Assembly: GCA_937995835.1 (NCBI GenBank)
Contig: CALKIV010000026.1
Coordinates: 116,758-180,757 of the forward strand
Direction: 5' to 3'
Length of the DNA stretch: 64,000 nucleotides
From: an uncultured Dysgonomonas sp.
GTDB taxonomy: Bacteria; Bacteroidota; Bacteroidia; Bacteroidales; Dysgonomonadaceae
Part shown: piece after piece, positions 19,389 through 29,197 of the stretch
How positions within the stretch are numbered: the first letter of the stretch is position 1
Layout of the letters: each line of letters opens with the position of its first letter
Notes under the pieces: generated by a model
What the model saw: the letters and a program-made list of their open reading frames with translations, nothing else
What the model was told of the DNA's origin: nothing
The model's database searches: none
Made by a program: the position numbers and the translations under genes

Positions 19389-22250
19389 TTATTTTTTCAC
19401 GCTCTTATATTTAGTAGTAAATAAGAGGTTTGTAAAATCATTTTGTTTAATTCTAAATTGAAGTTCTTTTTCTTCGCCTGCTCTGAGCTCAAAATGGCGA
19501 CTATCACCTTCTTTCACTCCATCTACAAACATGGTCACTTTGTCTACATCTTCTATTGATCCTGCATTTTTTACAACAATAGTTGCTGTATGCTCTTTAC
19601 TTACTGGATTTTCAGATACTTCTTTCACTTTCAAATCAAAATGAGCAGAGAAATTCATTGGGTAATCAACGGTGGTCACTAAGCCCTCATTACTATTATC
19701 ATACTTTAGGCTGTCCTTTATTCTGTCATGAGCTTTATAGCGTGGACTTCTACCACCTACCATAATTCTAAAATCACCTGATTCTACTACTCGATCCATC
19801 TTGTCGTTCAAGAGAGACAATTGATATGGGGTCAGCGTGAAATGAACAGTTTTGCTCTCACCTGAATTTAAGTGGATACGGTCAAAATCTTTCAGTTCCA
19901 CCACCCTGGTTTTCACACTACCGTACATATCTGTAACATAGAGCTGAACAACCTCATCACCTGCTTTAGCTCCAATATTTTTAACATTGACAGACACCTC
20001 TATATTTCCATTTGTTTGCACTTGCGTCTGAAGATTAGAATATTCAAAACGAGTATAGCTTAATCCATAACCAAAGTAGTAAAGAGGGTAATATTCCATA
20101 TCCGAGTATTCGTATCTACGCCCCGAAGTCTTAAAGTTATAATACAAAGGCAATTGTCCTACATGTTGAGGAAAAGTCATTGGAAGTCTTCCAGCAGGGT
20201 TGTAGTCTCCAAACAACACATCAGCTGTTGCATGTCCTCCTTCTTGCCCCGGAAGCCAATTGACCAAAATAGCTTGACAGTGTTCTGCTGCATAGCTCAG
20301 ATTATATGGACGACCAGATTGCAGAACCAAAACTACAGGTTTCCCTGTTGCACAAACAGCTTCAAGAAGTTTTTGTTGATCTCCCGGCAAAATAAGTGTT
20401 GCCAAATCGTGATTTTCTCCTGATGTTTTTTTCAGTCCCGAAATACCTTCACTGTTTGAGCAATCGCCCAACACCAATACAGCTACATCTGCTTGTTGAG
20501 CCGCTTTTACTGCTTTTTCAATTTGACTATTTTCTGTATAAAAGAAATCACAACCTTTCTCATAAACCACTTTTGTACCTTTCTCTACAGCTGTTTTTAT
20601 ACCAGTCAATACAGATTGCAACTGATCAGGCAATACAATGCCAGTGTAGTCGCCAGGTTGCAAATCATCTGCACCGGGTCCTATCACTGCAATAGACTTC
20701 AAATTCTTTGATAGAGGCAGAATGTCTTTCTTGTTTTCTAACAATACGATAGATTCTTGCGACGAACGACGTGCTACAGCCTTGTGTGGGTCGCTATTCC
20801 ATCCCGGATATTGTATATTCCAATCAAGTGGACGTGATGGATTTTTTTCAAATAAGCCTTGTCTAAACATCACACGCAACAACGTACGGCAAGTGAAGTC
20901 AAGATCTTCCATGTTCAGCTCTCCATTCACAGCTGCTGCTATTACGTCCTTATCATTATAGGTGTCGCCACAATTTGTAGCAATGCCTGCAGCCAAACTT
21001 TGACGAGCAGCTTCCACCTTATCTAGCGCTGTATAGTGCTTATTAGAAGTCAAATTTCTAAGTGCTCCACAATCGCTCACAATATAACCATCGAATCCCC
21101 ATTCGTCTCTCAGAATACCTTTGAGCAATTCAGTGCTTTTAGCAACTGGTATACCTAAAAAGTCGGAGTAAGCCATCATCAGCGATTCATATTTATGTCT
21201 CTTATATATTTCTCTGAAAGGAACTAAATGTATTTCTCTCCATTCGCGTTCCGATAACCCAATGTCATGCGAATCACGCCCCCCAAGAGGAGCTCCATGC
21301 CCCCCAAAGTGTTTTGGAGTTGTCATCAGTCCTTTATCTTGAAAGCCTTTTACCCAAGCACCACCTATTTCTGTAACCAATACAGGATCTTCTCCATATG
21401 TTTCTTCGCAACGCCCCCAACGAGCATCTTGTGCCACATCCAAAACTGGCGACCATGCTTGCACGGCATGCGCACTAATGGTTTCATCACCTATCACGCC
21501 TGCCACTTCTTCCACCAGTTTTTTGTTCCATGTAGCTCCTAGAGCGATAGATTGAGGAAAAACGGTTGCTCCACCTCCATACGAAAAGCCATGAATAGCT
21601 TCTACCTTTTTGATATCAGGAATACCTAAAGATGGAATTCCAGGGATTCCCCACCCTTCGCGCAAAAGCTCCATTTTTTCGGCTGGAGTCATCACTGCTA
21701 GCAATAGATCCACCCTTTCCTCCACAGGACGATTAGGATTCATCCAAGGCATATCTTTTAAAGACTTTCCATTAGCTTCTCCCACATTGATGCTTTCATC
21801 GTAACCTACTCCCACTTCATTAATGGAGAGAGGACTGTTGATGGAATTTTCATTAAACTGAATACGCAAATGTGCACCATATTTTGCTTTGAATGATAAT
21901 GTAAAATCATCGCCCTTTCCTTGCACTATGAAATCTACTGGATCACCTAAATTCATAGGGTCGTAAGTCACATACACACCGATTACTTTCTGAATGATTT
22001 CGGGAGACAAGCCTTTGCCCTGAATGGCTACCTTGTTAAGATCTCCCGATTTAGCCAATACATACATTAAGTATTGTTGCTTGCCCATGTCCTTAGGCGA
22101 TAGTTGCCAACCTGTCTTGCTGTTGCCATCGAATGTAAGGTTTGCCTTATCTCCACTTATTGATGCTGACACTGAAGTGAAATCTTGCGCTTTCACTCCC
22201 AATGAAATCATTAATAAAATGAAGAAAAGACAAATTGTTGTTTTTTTCAT
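19389..22250 (-). CDS. GH3 beta-glycosidase with N-terminal discoidin-like domain
   Basis: 953 residues. Signal peptide (ending GVKAQ), a beta-sandwich resembling F5/8 type C/discoidin domains (~25-150, 'NLTFDGNSKTGWQLSPKDMGKQQYL'), GH3 N-domain (~175-470: 'EAIHGFSYGGGATVFPQSIALGATWN', 'DARWGRCEETYGEDP', 'TPKHFGGHGAP', and the nucleophile Asp393 in 'GYIVSDCGAL'), the alpha/beta sandwich domain (~500-690) and a fibronectin-III-like domain (~740-810, 'KNIGAKAGDEVVQLYV'), then an extra C-terminal beta domain (~860-953). GH3 enzymes remove terminal beta-linked glucose, xylose or related sugars with retention; the sugar is not predictable here. Predicted periplasmic or surface. Its upstream gap carries the shared three-heptad site at 22322-22370 in the proper orientation, so it probably belongs to the regulon of PUL 2/PUL 3. 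Confidence 0.92.
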   Translation of the reverse strand: MKKTTICLFFILLMISLGVKAQDFTSVSASISGDKANLTFDGNSKTGWQLSPKDMGKQQYLMYVLAKSGDLNKVAIQGKGLSPEIIQKVIGVYVTYDPMNLGDPVDFIVQGKGDDFTLSFKAKYGAHLRIQFNENSINSPLSINEVGVGYDESINVGEANGKSLKDMPWMNPNRPVEERVDLLLAVMTPAEKMELLREGWGIPGIPSLGIPDIKKVEAIHGFSYGGGATVFPQSIALGATWNKKLVEEVAGVIGDETISAHAVQAWSPVLDVAQDARWGRCEETYGEDPVLVTEIGGAWVKGFQDKGLMTTPKHFGGHGAPLGGRDSHDIGLSEREWREIHLVPFREIYKRHKYESLMMAYSDFLGIPVAKSTELLKGILRDEWGFDGYIVSDCGALRNLTSNKHYTALDKVEAARQSLAAGIATNCGDTYNDKDVIAAAVNGELNMEDLDFTCRTLLRVMFRQGLFEKNPSRPLDWNIQYPGWNSDPHKAVARRSSQESIVLLENKKDILPLSKNLKSIAVIGPGADDLQPGDYTGIVLPDQLQSVLTGIKTAVEKGTKVVYEKGCDFFYTENSQIEKAVKAAQQADVAVLVLGDCSNSEGISGLKKTSGENHDLATLILPGDQQKLLEAVCATGKPVVLVLQSGRPYNLSYAAEHCQAILVNWLPGQEGGHATADVLFGDYNPAGRLPMTFPQHVGQLPLYYNFKTSGRRYEYSDMEYYPLYYFGYGLSYTRFEYSNLQTQVQTNGNIEVSVNVKNIGAKAGDEVVQLYVTDMYGSVKTRVVELKDFDRIHLNSGESKTVHFTLTPYQLSLLNDKMDRVVESGDFRIMVGGRSPRYKAHDRIKDSLKYDNSNEGLVTTVDYPMNFSAHFDLKVKEVSENPVSKEHTATIVVKNAGSIEDVDKVTMFVDGVKEGDSRHFELRAGEEKELQFRIKQNDFTNLLFTTKYKSVKK

Positions 22251-22321
22251 GTTGTTGATTAGTTTAAATAAACAGAATATTATTAGTTGCTAATTTTTTC
22301 AGTTTTCCATAGATGATTACA

Positions 22322-22370
22322 CAAAGTAACGTGTAGGGAGTTAACATTGGGCTTAATATTCTCTTAATAT
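22322..22370 (-). promoter_or_regulatory. Three-heptad operator/promoter of the minus-strand GH3 gene
   Basis: Plus-strand layout: CAAA (22322-22325), 15 nt, TTAACAT (22341-22347), 5 nt, TTAATAT (22353-22359), 4 nt, TTAATAT (22364-22370). On the minus strand this reads as three ATATTAA-type direct heptads ending 15 nt before TTTG, the core of a -7 element (TTACTTTG), so transcription would start near 22314, about 64 nt before the GH3 ATG. The spacing is identical to sites at 44417-44465 and 60611-60659. The remainder of the 241-bp divergent gap (22251-22491) holds the undefined promoter of the plus-strand GH3 gene. Confidence 0.65.
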
Positions 22371-22491
22371 CAATTTATTTCTAGTTATTTTTACCTTATT
22401 CGCTCCCATTAAGCTTTTATTTAGCCATTCATTAACCTCTTTGCCTTTTATTTGTACTAATATCATGAACAACAATTAATATAAACATACT

Positions 22492-24490
22492 ATGAAAAAG
22501 AAAGCTCCTTTCTTGCTGATGTTGATATTTTCATTATCACTATCAAGCAACATTTTTAGTCAACAGAATTATCCTTTTCAAGATCAATCAAAGGCTATTG
22601 ATGATCGTGTAACTGATCTCGTCTCTCGCCTTAGCTTGGAAGAAAAAGTTTTACAAATGCTAAATGATGCTCCTGCCATCGATCGGCTGAACATTCCTTC
22701 CTACAATTGGTGGAACGAATGTTTGCATGGCATTGGTCGTACGGACTACAAAGTTACTGTTTTCCCTCAAGCTATAGCTATGGCTGCCACTTGGGATGAA
22801 ACCAGTTTCCATCAAGTGGCTGATGCCATCGCAACTGAAGGACGAGCCATCTATAATGATGCCTCTTCCAAAGGGAACCGTGCTATATATTATGGACTTA
22901 CTTACTGGACTCCCAATATTAATATTTTTAGAGATCCTCGCTGGGGTCGTGGACAAGAGACCTATGGTGAAGATCCATTCCTCACAGGGACACTTGGCAA
23001 AGCATTTGTCAAAGGTTTACAAGGCGATAATCCTCACTATCTGAAAGCTTCTGCTTGTGCAAGAAATTCTCCGTGAAAAATGGGGCTTTGACGGATATGT
23101 CACTTCCGATTGTGGAGCAATAGATGACTTTTACAGACATCACAAAACACATATTAATCCTGAATATGCTGCCGCCGATGCTGTATTCAATGGCACTGAT
23201 ATAGACTGTGGTAAGAGTGCTTACAAAGCTCTAGTAGTGGCCGTGGAGCAAGGACTTATTTCTGAAAAACAAATAGATATATCGCTCAGCCGACTGTTTA
23301 AAATTCGTTTTCGACTAGGTATGTTTGATAATCCTGAAAATGTGCCATATTCTAAAATTCCATTATCGGTTCTGGAGTCTGACAAACACAAAGAATTGTC
23401 GTTGAAGATGGCAGAAGAGGCTGTTGTACTATTAAAGAATAATGACATTCTCCCTCTGAAAAAGAATTTGAAAAAGGTTGCAATCATTGGTCCTAATGCC
23501 GATAATGCCGAAGCTCTGTTGGGCAATTACAATGGTTTTCCAAGTAAAATAGTTACACCATTGGAAGCCATCAAGAGTAAGGTTAGTAAAAAAACAGAGA
23601 TTATCTTCGAACGTGCTATCAATCATGTGGGTAATCTTAACAGTGATTCTACAACAATCTTAATCAATAAACTAAAAGATGCTGATGTGGTGATTATGGT
23701 CGGAGGAATATCTCCTCAGCTAGAAGGCGAAGAAATGCCTGTCAACATCGAAGGCTTTACTGGTGGAGACCGTACATCTATTGCACTTCCTCGCATCCAA
23801 ACTCAACTGATGAAAAAACTCCATGAGGCAAATATTCCTGTGGTATTTGTCATGATGACCGGAAGCGCTATCGGAATAGAATGGGAAGCAAAAAACATTC
23901 CTGCTATTCTCAACGCTTGGTATGGAGGGCAAGATGCTGGCACAGCCATCGCTAATATTCTCTTTGGAGATTACAACCCATCAGGACGCTTGCCGATCAC
24001 TTTTTATAAAAATGATAAAGATCTGGCTTCTTTCAATGCTTATAATATGGACAATCGTACCTACCGCTATTTCGAAGGAGAAGTGTCTTACCCTTTTGGT
24101 TATGGTTTGAGCTATTCTCAATTTGACTACTCTCCTATCCAATCGAAAGCGAGCATCGCTAAAGGTGAAAACCTAGAAGTGGAAATAGAAGTAACCAACA
24201 AAAGTAAATTAGCTGGCGACGAAGTTGTTCAACTTTATATTACGCATAGAGATGTAGTCTACAAAGCCCCCTTGCATGCCTTGAAGGCTTTTAAACGCAT
24301 AAATTTAAAAGGAGGAGAAACACAAAAAGTGTCATTCACTTTAACTCCTAAAGAGCTAAGCCAAATAGATGGAGAAGGAAATAGCATACAAAACACAGGA
24401 AAACTGACCTTACAAATTGGAGGATCATCACCTGCAAAGACATCTGCCACAGCCTTGCCAATGGTTACGAAAGACATTCAAATTAATTAA
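22492..24490 (+). pseudogene. GH3 beta-xylosidase/glucosidase-type gene broken by an internal out-of-frame deletion
   Basis: The first frame (22492-23074, 194 residues, signal peptide to 'SSNIFSQQ') runs normally through 'WNECLHGIGR', 'VFPQAIAMAATWD', 'DPRWGRGQETYGEDPF' and 'HYLKASACA', then goes out of frame and stops. The second frame resumes at 23057 with 'QEILREKWGFDGYVTSDCGAIDDF' (containing the GH3 nucleophile Asp) and continues to a complete C-terminus at 24490 ('KDIQIN'). Compared with the intact GH3 next door, the KHF substrate-binding segment and some 60-70 residues after it are absent. The frames require a loss of 3k+2 bases, about 190-215 bp. At the join CTTGTGCAA serves both sides, as expected for deletion between short direct repeats. 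The product should be inactive even if the fragments are made. A sequencing or assembly error is possible. Confidence 0.88.
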
Positions 24491-24508
24491 ATACAAAGAG
24501 CTTAACTT

Positions 24509-27058
24509 ATGAAAAATATTTGTTTTTTATTTGTCCTGTTACAACTACTCTTAATCCCTGCTTCGCAAGCACAGGAAAAATTTAGAAATCCAAATATTCC
24601 ACAACATGAAAGGATTATGGATCTCTTATCTAAACTAACAATTGAAGAAAAGATAAGTCTATTACGGGCTACTTCTCCCGGCATTCCTAGACTACAAATA
24701 GACAAATACTATCATGGCAATGAGGCTCTTCACGGTGTGGTTCGTCCCGGACGGTTCACTGTTTTTCCTCAAGCAATAGGGCTTGCAAGCATGTGGAATC
24801 CAGACCTTCATGAGCAAGTTGCATCAGCGATATCAGACGAGGCTCGTGCCAGATGGAACGAACTGGAGCAAGGGCAACTGCAAACAGCTCGTTTTACAGA
24901 TCTGCTAACCTTCTGGTCACCAACAGTCAACATGTCTCGCGACCCTCGTTGGGGACGTACTCCTGAGACGTATGGTGAAGATCCGTATCTCAGTGGAGTC
25001 TTGGGCACGGCCTTTGTTAAGGGTTTGCAAGGAGATGATGAACGCTACTTGAAAATAGTGGCTACTCCTAAGCATTTTGCAGCAAACAATGAGGAACACA
25101 ATCGCTTTGTCTGCAATCCTCAAATATCTGAACGTCAATTACGAGAATACTATTTTCCTGCTTTCGAGATGTGCGTAAAGGAAGGTAAAGCTGCCTCTAT
25201 CATGTCGGCATACAATGCCCTGAACGATGTTCCTTGTACAGCTAATCCTTGGCTGTTGACCAAAGTCTTGCGTCAAGACTGGGGCTTCAATGGGTATGTG
25301 GTGTCAGACTGTGGGGGGCCTAGTTTACTTGTTTCTGCCATGAAATATGTGAAAACCAAAGAGGCTGCAGCAACTTTATCCATCAAAGCGGGTCTCGACC
25401 TAGAGTGTGGTGATGATGTGTATATGGAACCGCTGTTGAATGCCTATAAGCAATACATGGTGTCTCAAGCAGATATTGATTCGGCAGCCTATCGCGTGAT
25501 ACGTGCACGGATGCATTTAGGTCTTTTTGATGATCATGCCTTAAACCCATATAGTAAAATCAGCCCAGAGGTTATAGGTTCTGCTAAGCACAAAGAACTG
25601 GCTTTAGAATCGGCTCGTCAGAGTATTGTTCTGCTTAAAAATGCTAAAAACACTTTACCTATAAATCCGAATAAGGTGAAATCGATTGCCATAGTTGGCA
25701 TCAATGCTGCCAATGCTGAATTTGGTGATTATAGTGGTGCTCCCGTCAATGAGCCAATGTCTGTACTACAAGGCATTAAAAATCGTATGGGAGATAAAGT
25801 AAAAGTTATTCATGCTCCATGGAAATCTGCTAAAGATGGTATGGAATTGATACAAGGTGATAATTTCCCCGAAGGTTTAAAAGCTGAATACTTTGACAAT
25901 ATGGAACTAAAGGGGATTCCTACAGTGCGTAAAGAAGAATGGATTAACTTTGAACCTGCCAATCAAGCTCCTGACCCTTTCTTGCCTCAATCGCCTCTAT
26001 CCATCAGATGGACAGGCAAATTGAGGCCAACTGTTTCGGGAGAATATACCTTCAACTTTAGTTTTGATGATGGTTGTCGTTTCAGCATCAATGATCAATT
26101 GTTAATCGACAAATGGAGGGGAGCAGGTATTTCTATGGATACAGCATCCATGTACCTAGAAGCCGGAAAAGACTATGATCTGAAAGCTGAATATTACGAC
26201 GAAAGAGACTATGCTTTGGCTCGTCTACAATGGCGAGTGCCTAGTGTGGCTCAAAAAGAGCGCATCGACTTATACGGTGAGGCTGGCAATGCTGCACGCC
26301 AATGCGACATGGTGGTAGCTGTACTGGGTATCAATAAAACCATAGAAAGAGAAGGTAAGGATCGTGAGGATATTTTCTTGCCCGAAGATCAACGAGAGTT
26401 TATCAAAGAGCTATACAAAATCAACCCGAATACAGTTGTTGTACTTGTTGCCGGCAGCTCTTTAGCGATCAACTGGATGGATGAAAATATTCCTGCCATT
26501 GTGAATGCATGGTATCCGGGAGAACAAGGAGGTACGGCCGTGGCAGAAGTCTTGTTTGGAGACTACAATCCTGCGGGCAGATTGCCGTTAACGTATTATA
26601 ATTCATTGGATGAGCTTCCTGCATTCGACGATTACGACATCAGCAAAGGACGAACATACCAGTACTTTGAGGGCAAACCTCTCTATCCTTTTGGATACGG
26701 GTTGAGTTATACTTCTTTTACTTATAACAAACCTGAGATAAAAGATCTTGGAGATAAAATCCTTGTTGAATTTGATGTCAGAAACACAGGTAAATACGAT
26801 GGACAAGAAGTGTCACAAGTTTATGTACAGCTTCCAAATGTAGGGCTAAAAACTCCAATAAAAGAACTAAAAGGTTTTGCCAGACAACAGATCAATAAAG
26901 GGCAGACTAAACGAGTTAGTATCGAAGTCAGAAAAGATCTTTTGAGATATTGGGATGACAACAGCAGCCAATTTATTCATCCAAAAGGAGAATATACATT
27001 TATGATTGGAGCATCATCTGAAGATATTCGATTGACCAGAACTTTCAACATTCATTGA
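24509..27058 (+). CDS. GH3 beta-glycosidase with inserted PA14 domain
   Basis: 849 residues with a signal peptide (ending ASQAQ). GH3 N-domain: 'HGNEALHGVVRPGRFTVFPQAIGLAS', 'DPRWGRTPETYGEDPY', 'TPKHFAANNEEHNR', and the nucleophile Asp267 in 'GYVVSDCGGP'. The alpha/beta sandwich domain is interrupted at ~454-590 by a PA14 beta-barrel ('EGLKAEYFDNMELKG', 'GEYTFNFSFDDGCRFSINDQ', 'YDLKAEYYDERDYA'), an arrangement known in many GH3 enzymes where PA14 shapes the active-site entrance. After it come 'NAWYPGEQGGTAVAEVLFGDYNPAGRLP', then a fibronectin-III-like domain ('RNTGKYDGQEVSQVYVQLP'). It follows the broken GH3 by 18 bp and is probably co-transcribed with it, ending at a clear terminator at 27081-27118. 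It still has the KHF segment that its upstream neighbour lost. Confidence 0.94.
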   Translation: MKNICFLFVLLQLLLIPASQAQEKFRNPNIPQHERIMDLLSKLTIEEKISLLRATSPGIPRLQIDKYYHGNEALHGVVRPGRFTVFPQAIGLASMWNPDLHEQVASAISDEARARWNELEQGQLQTARFTDLLTFWSPTVNMSRDPRWGRTPETYGEDPYLSGVLGTAFVKGLQGDDERYLKIVATPKHFAANNEEHNRFVCNPQISERQLREYYFPAFEMCVKEGKAASIMSAYNALNDVPCTANPWLLTKVLRQDWGFNGYVVSDCGGPSLLVSAMKYVKTKEAAATLSIKAGLDLECGDDVYMEPLLNAYKQYMVSQADIDSAAYRVIRARMHLGLFDDHALNPYSKISPEVIGSAKHKELALESARQSIVLLKNAKNTLPINPNKVKSIAIVGINAANAEFGDYSGAPVNEPMSVLQGIKNRMGDKVKVIHAPWKSAKDGMELIQGDNFPEGLKAEYFDNMELKGIPTVRKEEWINFEPANQAPDPFLPQSPLSIRWTGKLRPTVSGEYTFNFSFDDGCRFSINDQLLIDKWRGAGISMDTASMYLEAGKDYDLKAEYYDERDYALARLQWRVPSVAQKERIDLYGEAGNAARQCDMVVAVLGINKTIEREGKDREDIFLPEDQREFIKELYKINPNTVVVLVAGSSLAINWMDENIPAIVNAWYPGEQGGTAVAEVLFGDYNPAGRLPLTYYNSLDELPAFDDYDISKGRTYQYFEGKPLYPFGYGLSYTSFTYNKPEIKDLGDKILVEFDVRNTGKYDGQEVSQVYVQLPNVGLKTPIKELKGFARQQINKGQTKRVSIEVRKDLLRYWDDNSSQFIHPKGEYTFMIGASSEDIRLTRTFNIH

Positions 27059-27080
27059 ATACTAAATCATTAAAATAGGC

Positions 27081-27118
27081 ATCGCCCTCAAGAGTATTTC
27101 TTAGAGGGCGATTTTTTT
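27081..27118 (+). terminator. Intrinsic terminator after the plus-strand GH3 pair
   Basis: A 9-bp stem ATCGCCCTC / GAGGGCGAT (27081-27089 with 27104-27112) is followed by a run of seven T, 23 bp past the GH3 stop. Confidence 0.85.
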
Positions 27119-27193
27119 TATTATTCTCTAATATTTTAGAATTCAATATCAGTTTTATTATTATATTCGAACTATAATCAAAAGATTACTGAC

Positions 27194-29128
27194 ATGAAAA
27201 ATCAAAACAACAATAACGAGAATAAGCACAATCATGAGCATTCGTCTACGAGCCAAGCATACATTCGTGCTATTGTCTCTTTTTCGATGCTGATCATAGG
27301 AGTCATTTTATCTGCCCTCAAAGTGCCTTTTTTTGACAGCAAGTGGATATCCTTCATCTGGTATCTTATTGCATATATCCCAGTGGGTGCACCTGTTATT
27401 ATTCAAGCCTATAAAAGCATCTTACAAAAAGATGTGTTTAGCGAGTTCACATTAATGAGTATTGCAACCTTAGGAGCTTTTTACATAGGTGAATATCCAG
27501 AAGGAGTTGCTGTTATGCTATTCTATTCCGTAGGTGAAATATTTCAAGAGAATGCTGTCAATAAAGCTAAGAAGAGCATCAGCAGTTTGTTAGACGTACG
27601 CCCTGAAACAGCATCTGTAGTGAGAGGAACAAGTATTGAGACAGTATCACCAGAGGAAGTAAATATAAGTGATATTGTAGAAGTTAAAGTGGGGGAAAGA
27701 GTTCCACTTGATGGCACATTGGAAGCGGACTCTGCTTCTTTCAACACAGCAGCCCTAACAGGCGAAAGTGTTCCTCGTACCATGCGGCAGGGAGATGAAG
27801 TACTGGCTGGAATGATAGCCACAGATAAAGTTTGTAGAATTAAGGTTCAAAAACTTTTTGGTCAAAGTGCTTTAGCACGCATATTAGACCTTGTGCAAAA
27901 TGCTATTGAAAAGAAGGCTCCTGCAGAACAGTTCATTCGCAAATTTGCCCGAATCTATACTCCCATAGTGGTAGCTTTAGCTGTACTGATTACTCTTGTT
28001 CCTTGGCTTTACTCTTTAGCTGTTCCAACATTTGACTATCAGCTTAATGACTGGATCTACCGAGGACTAGTTTTCTTAGTTATTTCTTGTCCTTGTGCCC
28101 TTGTCATTAGTATTCCTCTTGGCTATTTTGGAGGAATTGGCTCAGCTTCTCGACATGGAATCTTATTCAAAGGAAGCAACTATCTAGAAGCTATCACCAA
28201 GGTCAACACTGTTGTGATGGATAAAACAGGTACCTTGACTCAAGGTGTCTTTAATGTCCAAAAGATACAAACATCAGACAATATAACTGAAAGAGAACTG
28301 CTAAAAACAGTTGCTTCTATAGAAACTCAAAGCACCCACCCCATTGCCAAAGCCATTGTGGAATATGCCCAACAATCTTTAGATATTCCAAAGCCTAAAG
28401 ATGTTACTGAAATTGCAGGCTATGGATTGGAAGCCACCATCGAGGCTAAAAAAGTATTGATAGGGAACCCCAAGCTGCTGGTTAGAAATGGAATCTCTTT
28501 TCCTGATGAATTGATTTCTATTCCCGAAACTATCGTTGTCTGTGCTATTGATGGACTCTACTCAGGATACATATTAGTTGCAGATGCTCCTAAAGATGAT
28601 GCAAAGAAAGCAATAAATCGCTTAAAGCAAGTTGGCATCGAAAACATTGTCATGCTATCCGGTGACAAGCAAAGTATAGTATCAAAACTTGCCTCTGAAT
28701 TAAATATCCATCAGGCTTATGGAGACTTATTGCCTGAAGATAAAGTTAGCAAGGTTGAACAACTAAAAAAAGACACTGCCAACAATATCGCATTTGTAGG
28801 TGATGGAATCAACGATGCCCCTGTTTTAGCGATGAGTGATGTCGCTATTGCCATGGGCAAATTGGGAAGTGACGTAGCCATAGAAACAGCTGATGTTATT
28901 CTCCAAACAGACCAACCTAGTCGCATTGCAACCGCGATAGAAATAGGCAAGAAGACTCGTCAAATAGTGATTCAGAATATCAGCCTTGCATTCACAGTGA
29001 AACTGATCGTTCTTATTTTAGGAGCTGGTGGCATTGCCACTCTTTGGGAAGCAGTATTTGCAGATGTCGGCGTCTCACTACTCGCCATTCTGAATGCAGT
29101 TAGAATACTAAAGATGAAATTCGATTAA
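27194..29128 (+). CDS. P1B-type heavy-metal ATPase (Zn/Cd/Pb efflux type)
   Basis: 644 residues. Order: a short His/Asn-rich N-terminus (NKHNHEHSS) in place of a CxxC metal-binding domain, membrane helices, actuator ('ALTGESVPR'), the intramembrane metal site CPC (Cys299-Pro-Cys301 in 'ISCPCALVISIPLGY'), phosphorylation site 'DKTGTLT' (Asp343), 'TQSTHPIAKAI' (the HP dipeptide of P1B ATPases), 'VMLSGDK', 'GDGINDAPVLA', and C-terminal helices with 'FTVKLIVLILG' and 'ADVGVSLLAILNAVR'. The conserved Lys and the DxG near the end are typical of the Zn/Cd/Pb branch and argue against a copper pump. Exports divalent metal across the inner membrane with ATP. A single gene between terminators, with no obvious link to the glycan genes around it. 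Confidence 0.93.
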   Translation: MKNQNNNNENKHNHEHSSTSQAYIRAIVSFSMLIIGVILSALKVPFFDSKWISFIWYLIAYIPVGAPVIIQAYKSILQKDVFSEFTLMSIATLGAFYIGEYPEGVAVMLFYSVGEIFQENAVNKAKKSISSLLDVRPETASVVRGTSIETVSPEEVNISDIVEVKVGERVPLDGTLEADSASFNTAALTGESVPRTMRQGDEVLAGMIATDKVCRIKVQKLFGQSALARILDLVQNAIEKKAPAEQFIRKFARIYTPIVVALAVLITLVPWLYSLAVPTFDYQLNDWIYRGLVFLVISCPCALVISIPLGYFGGIGSASRHGILFKGSNYLEAITKVNTVVMDKTGTLTQGVFNVQKIQTSDNITERELLKTVASIETQSTHPIAKAIVEYAQQSLDIPKPKDVTEIAGYGLEATIEAKKVLIGNPKLLVRNGISFPDELISIPETIVVCAIDGLYSGYILVADAPKDDAKKAINRLKQVGIENIVMLSGDKQSIVSKLASELNIHQAYGDLLPEDKVSKVEQLKKDTANNIAFVGDGINDAPVLAMSDVAIAMGKLGSDVAIETADVILQTDQPSRIATAIEIGKKTRQIVIQNISLAFTVKLIVLILGAGGIATLWEAVFADVGVSLLAILNAVRILKMKFD

Positions 29129-29131
29129 TTG

Positions 29132-29168
29132 AAAAATGGATATTAGCATTCAGCTAATATCCATTTTT
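29132..29168. terminator. Bidirectional terminator between the metal ATPase and PUL 2
   Basis: A perfect 16-bp stem (29132-29147 with 29153-29168), 5-nt loop, with A-tract on one side and T-tract on the other, located between convergent stops at 29128 and 29198. Serves both the ATPase gene and the last gene of PUL 2. Confidence 0.9.
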
Positions 29169-29197
29169 TGTTCACATCTTCCCAGCATAGGGATAGA

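Noticed and set aside
22492..24490. Two separate small genes, or programmed frameshifting, in the broken GH3
   Set aside because: A block of conserved GH3 sequence is missing at the join, so simple frameshifting would not restore an enzyme; a deletion explains it.
27194..29128. Copper-transporting ATPase
   Set aside because: There is no N-terminal CxxC domain, and the C-terminal Lys and DVG motif fit the Zn/Cd/Pb branch.
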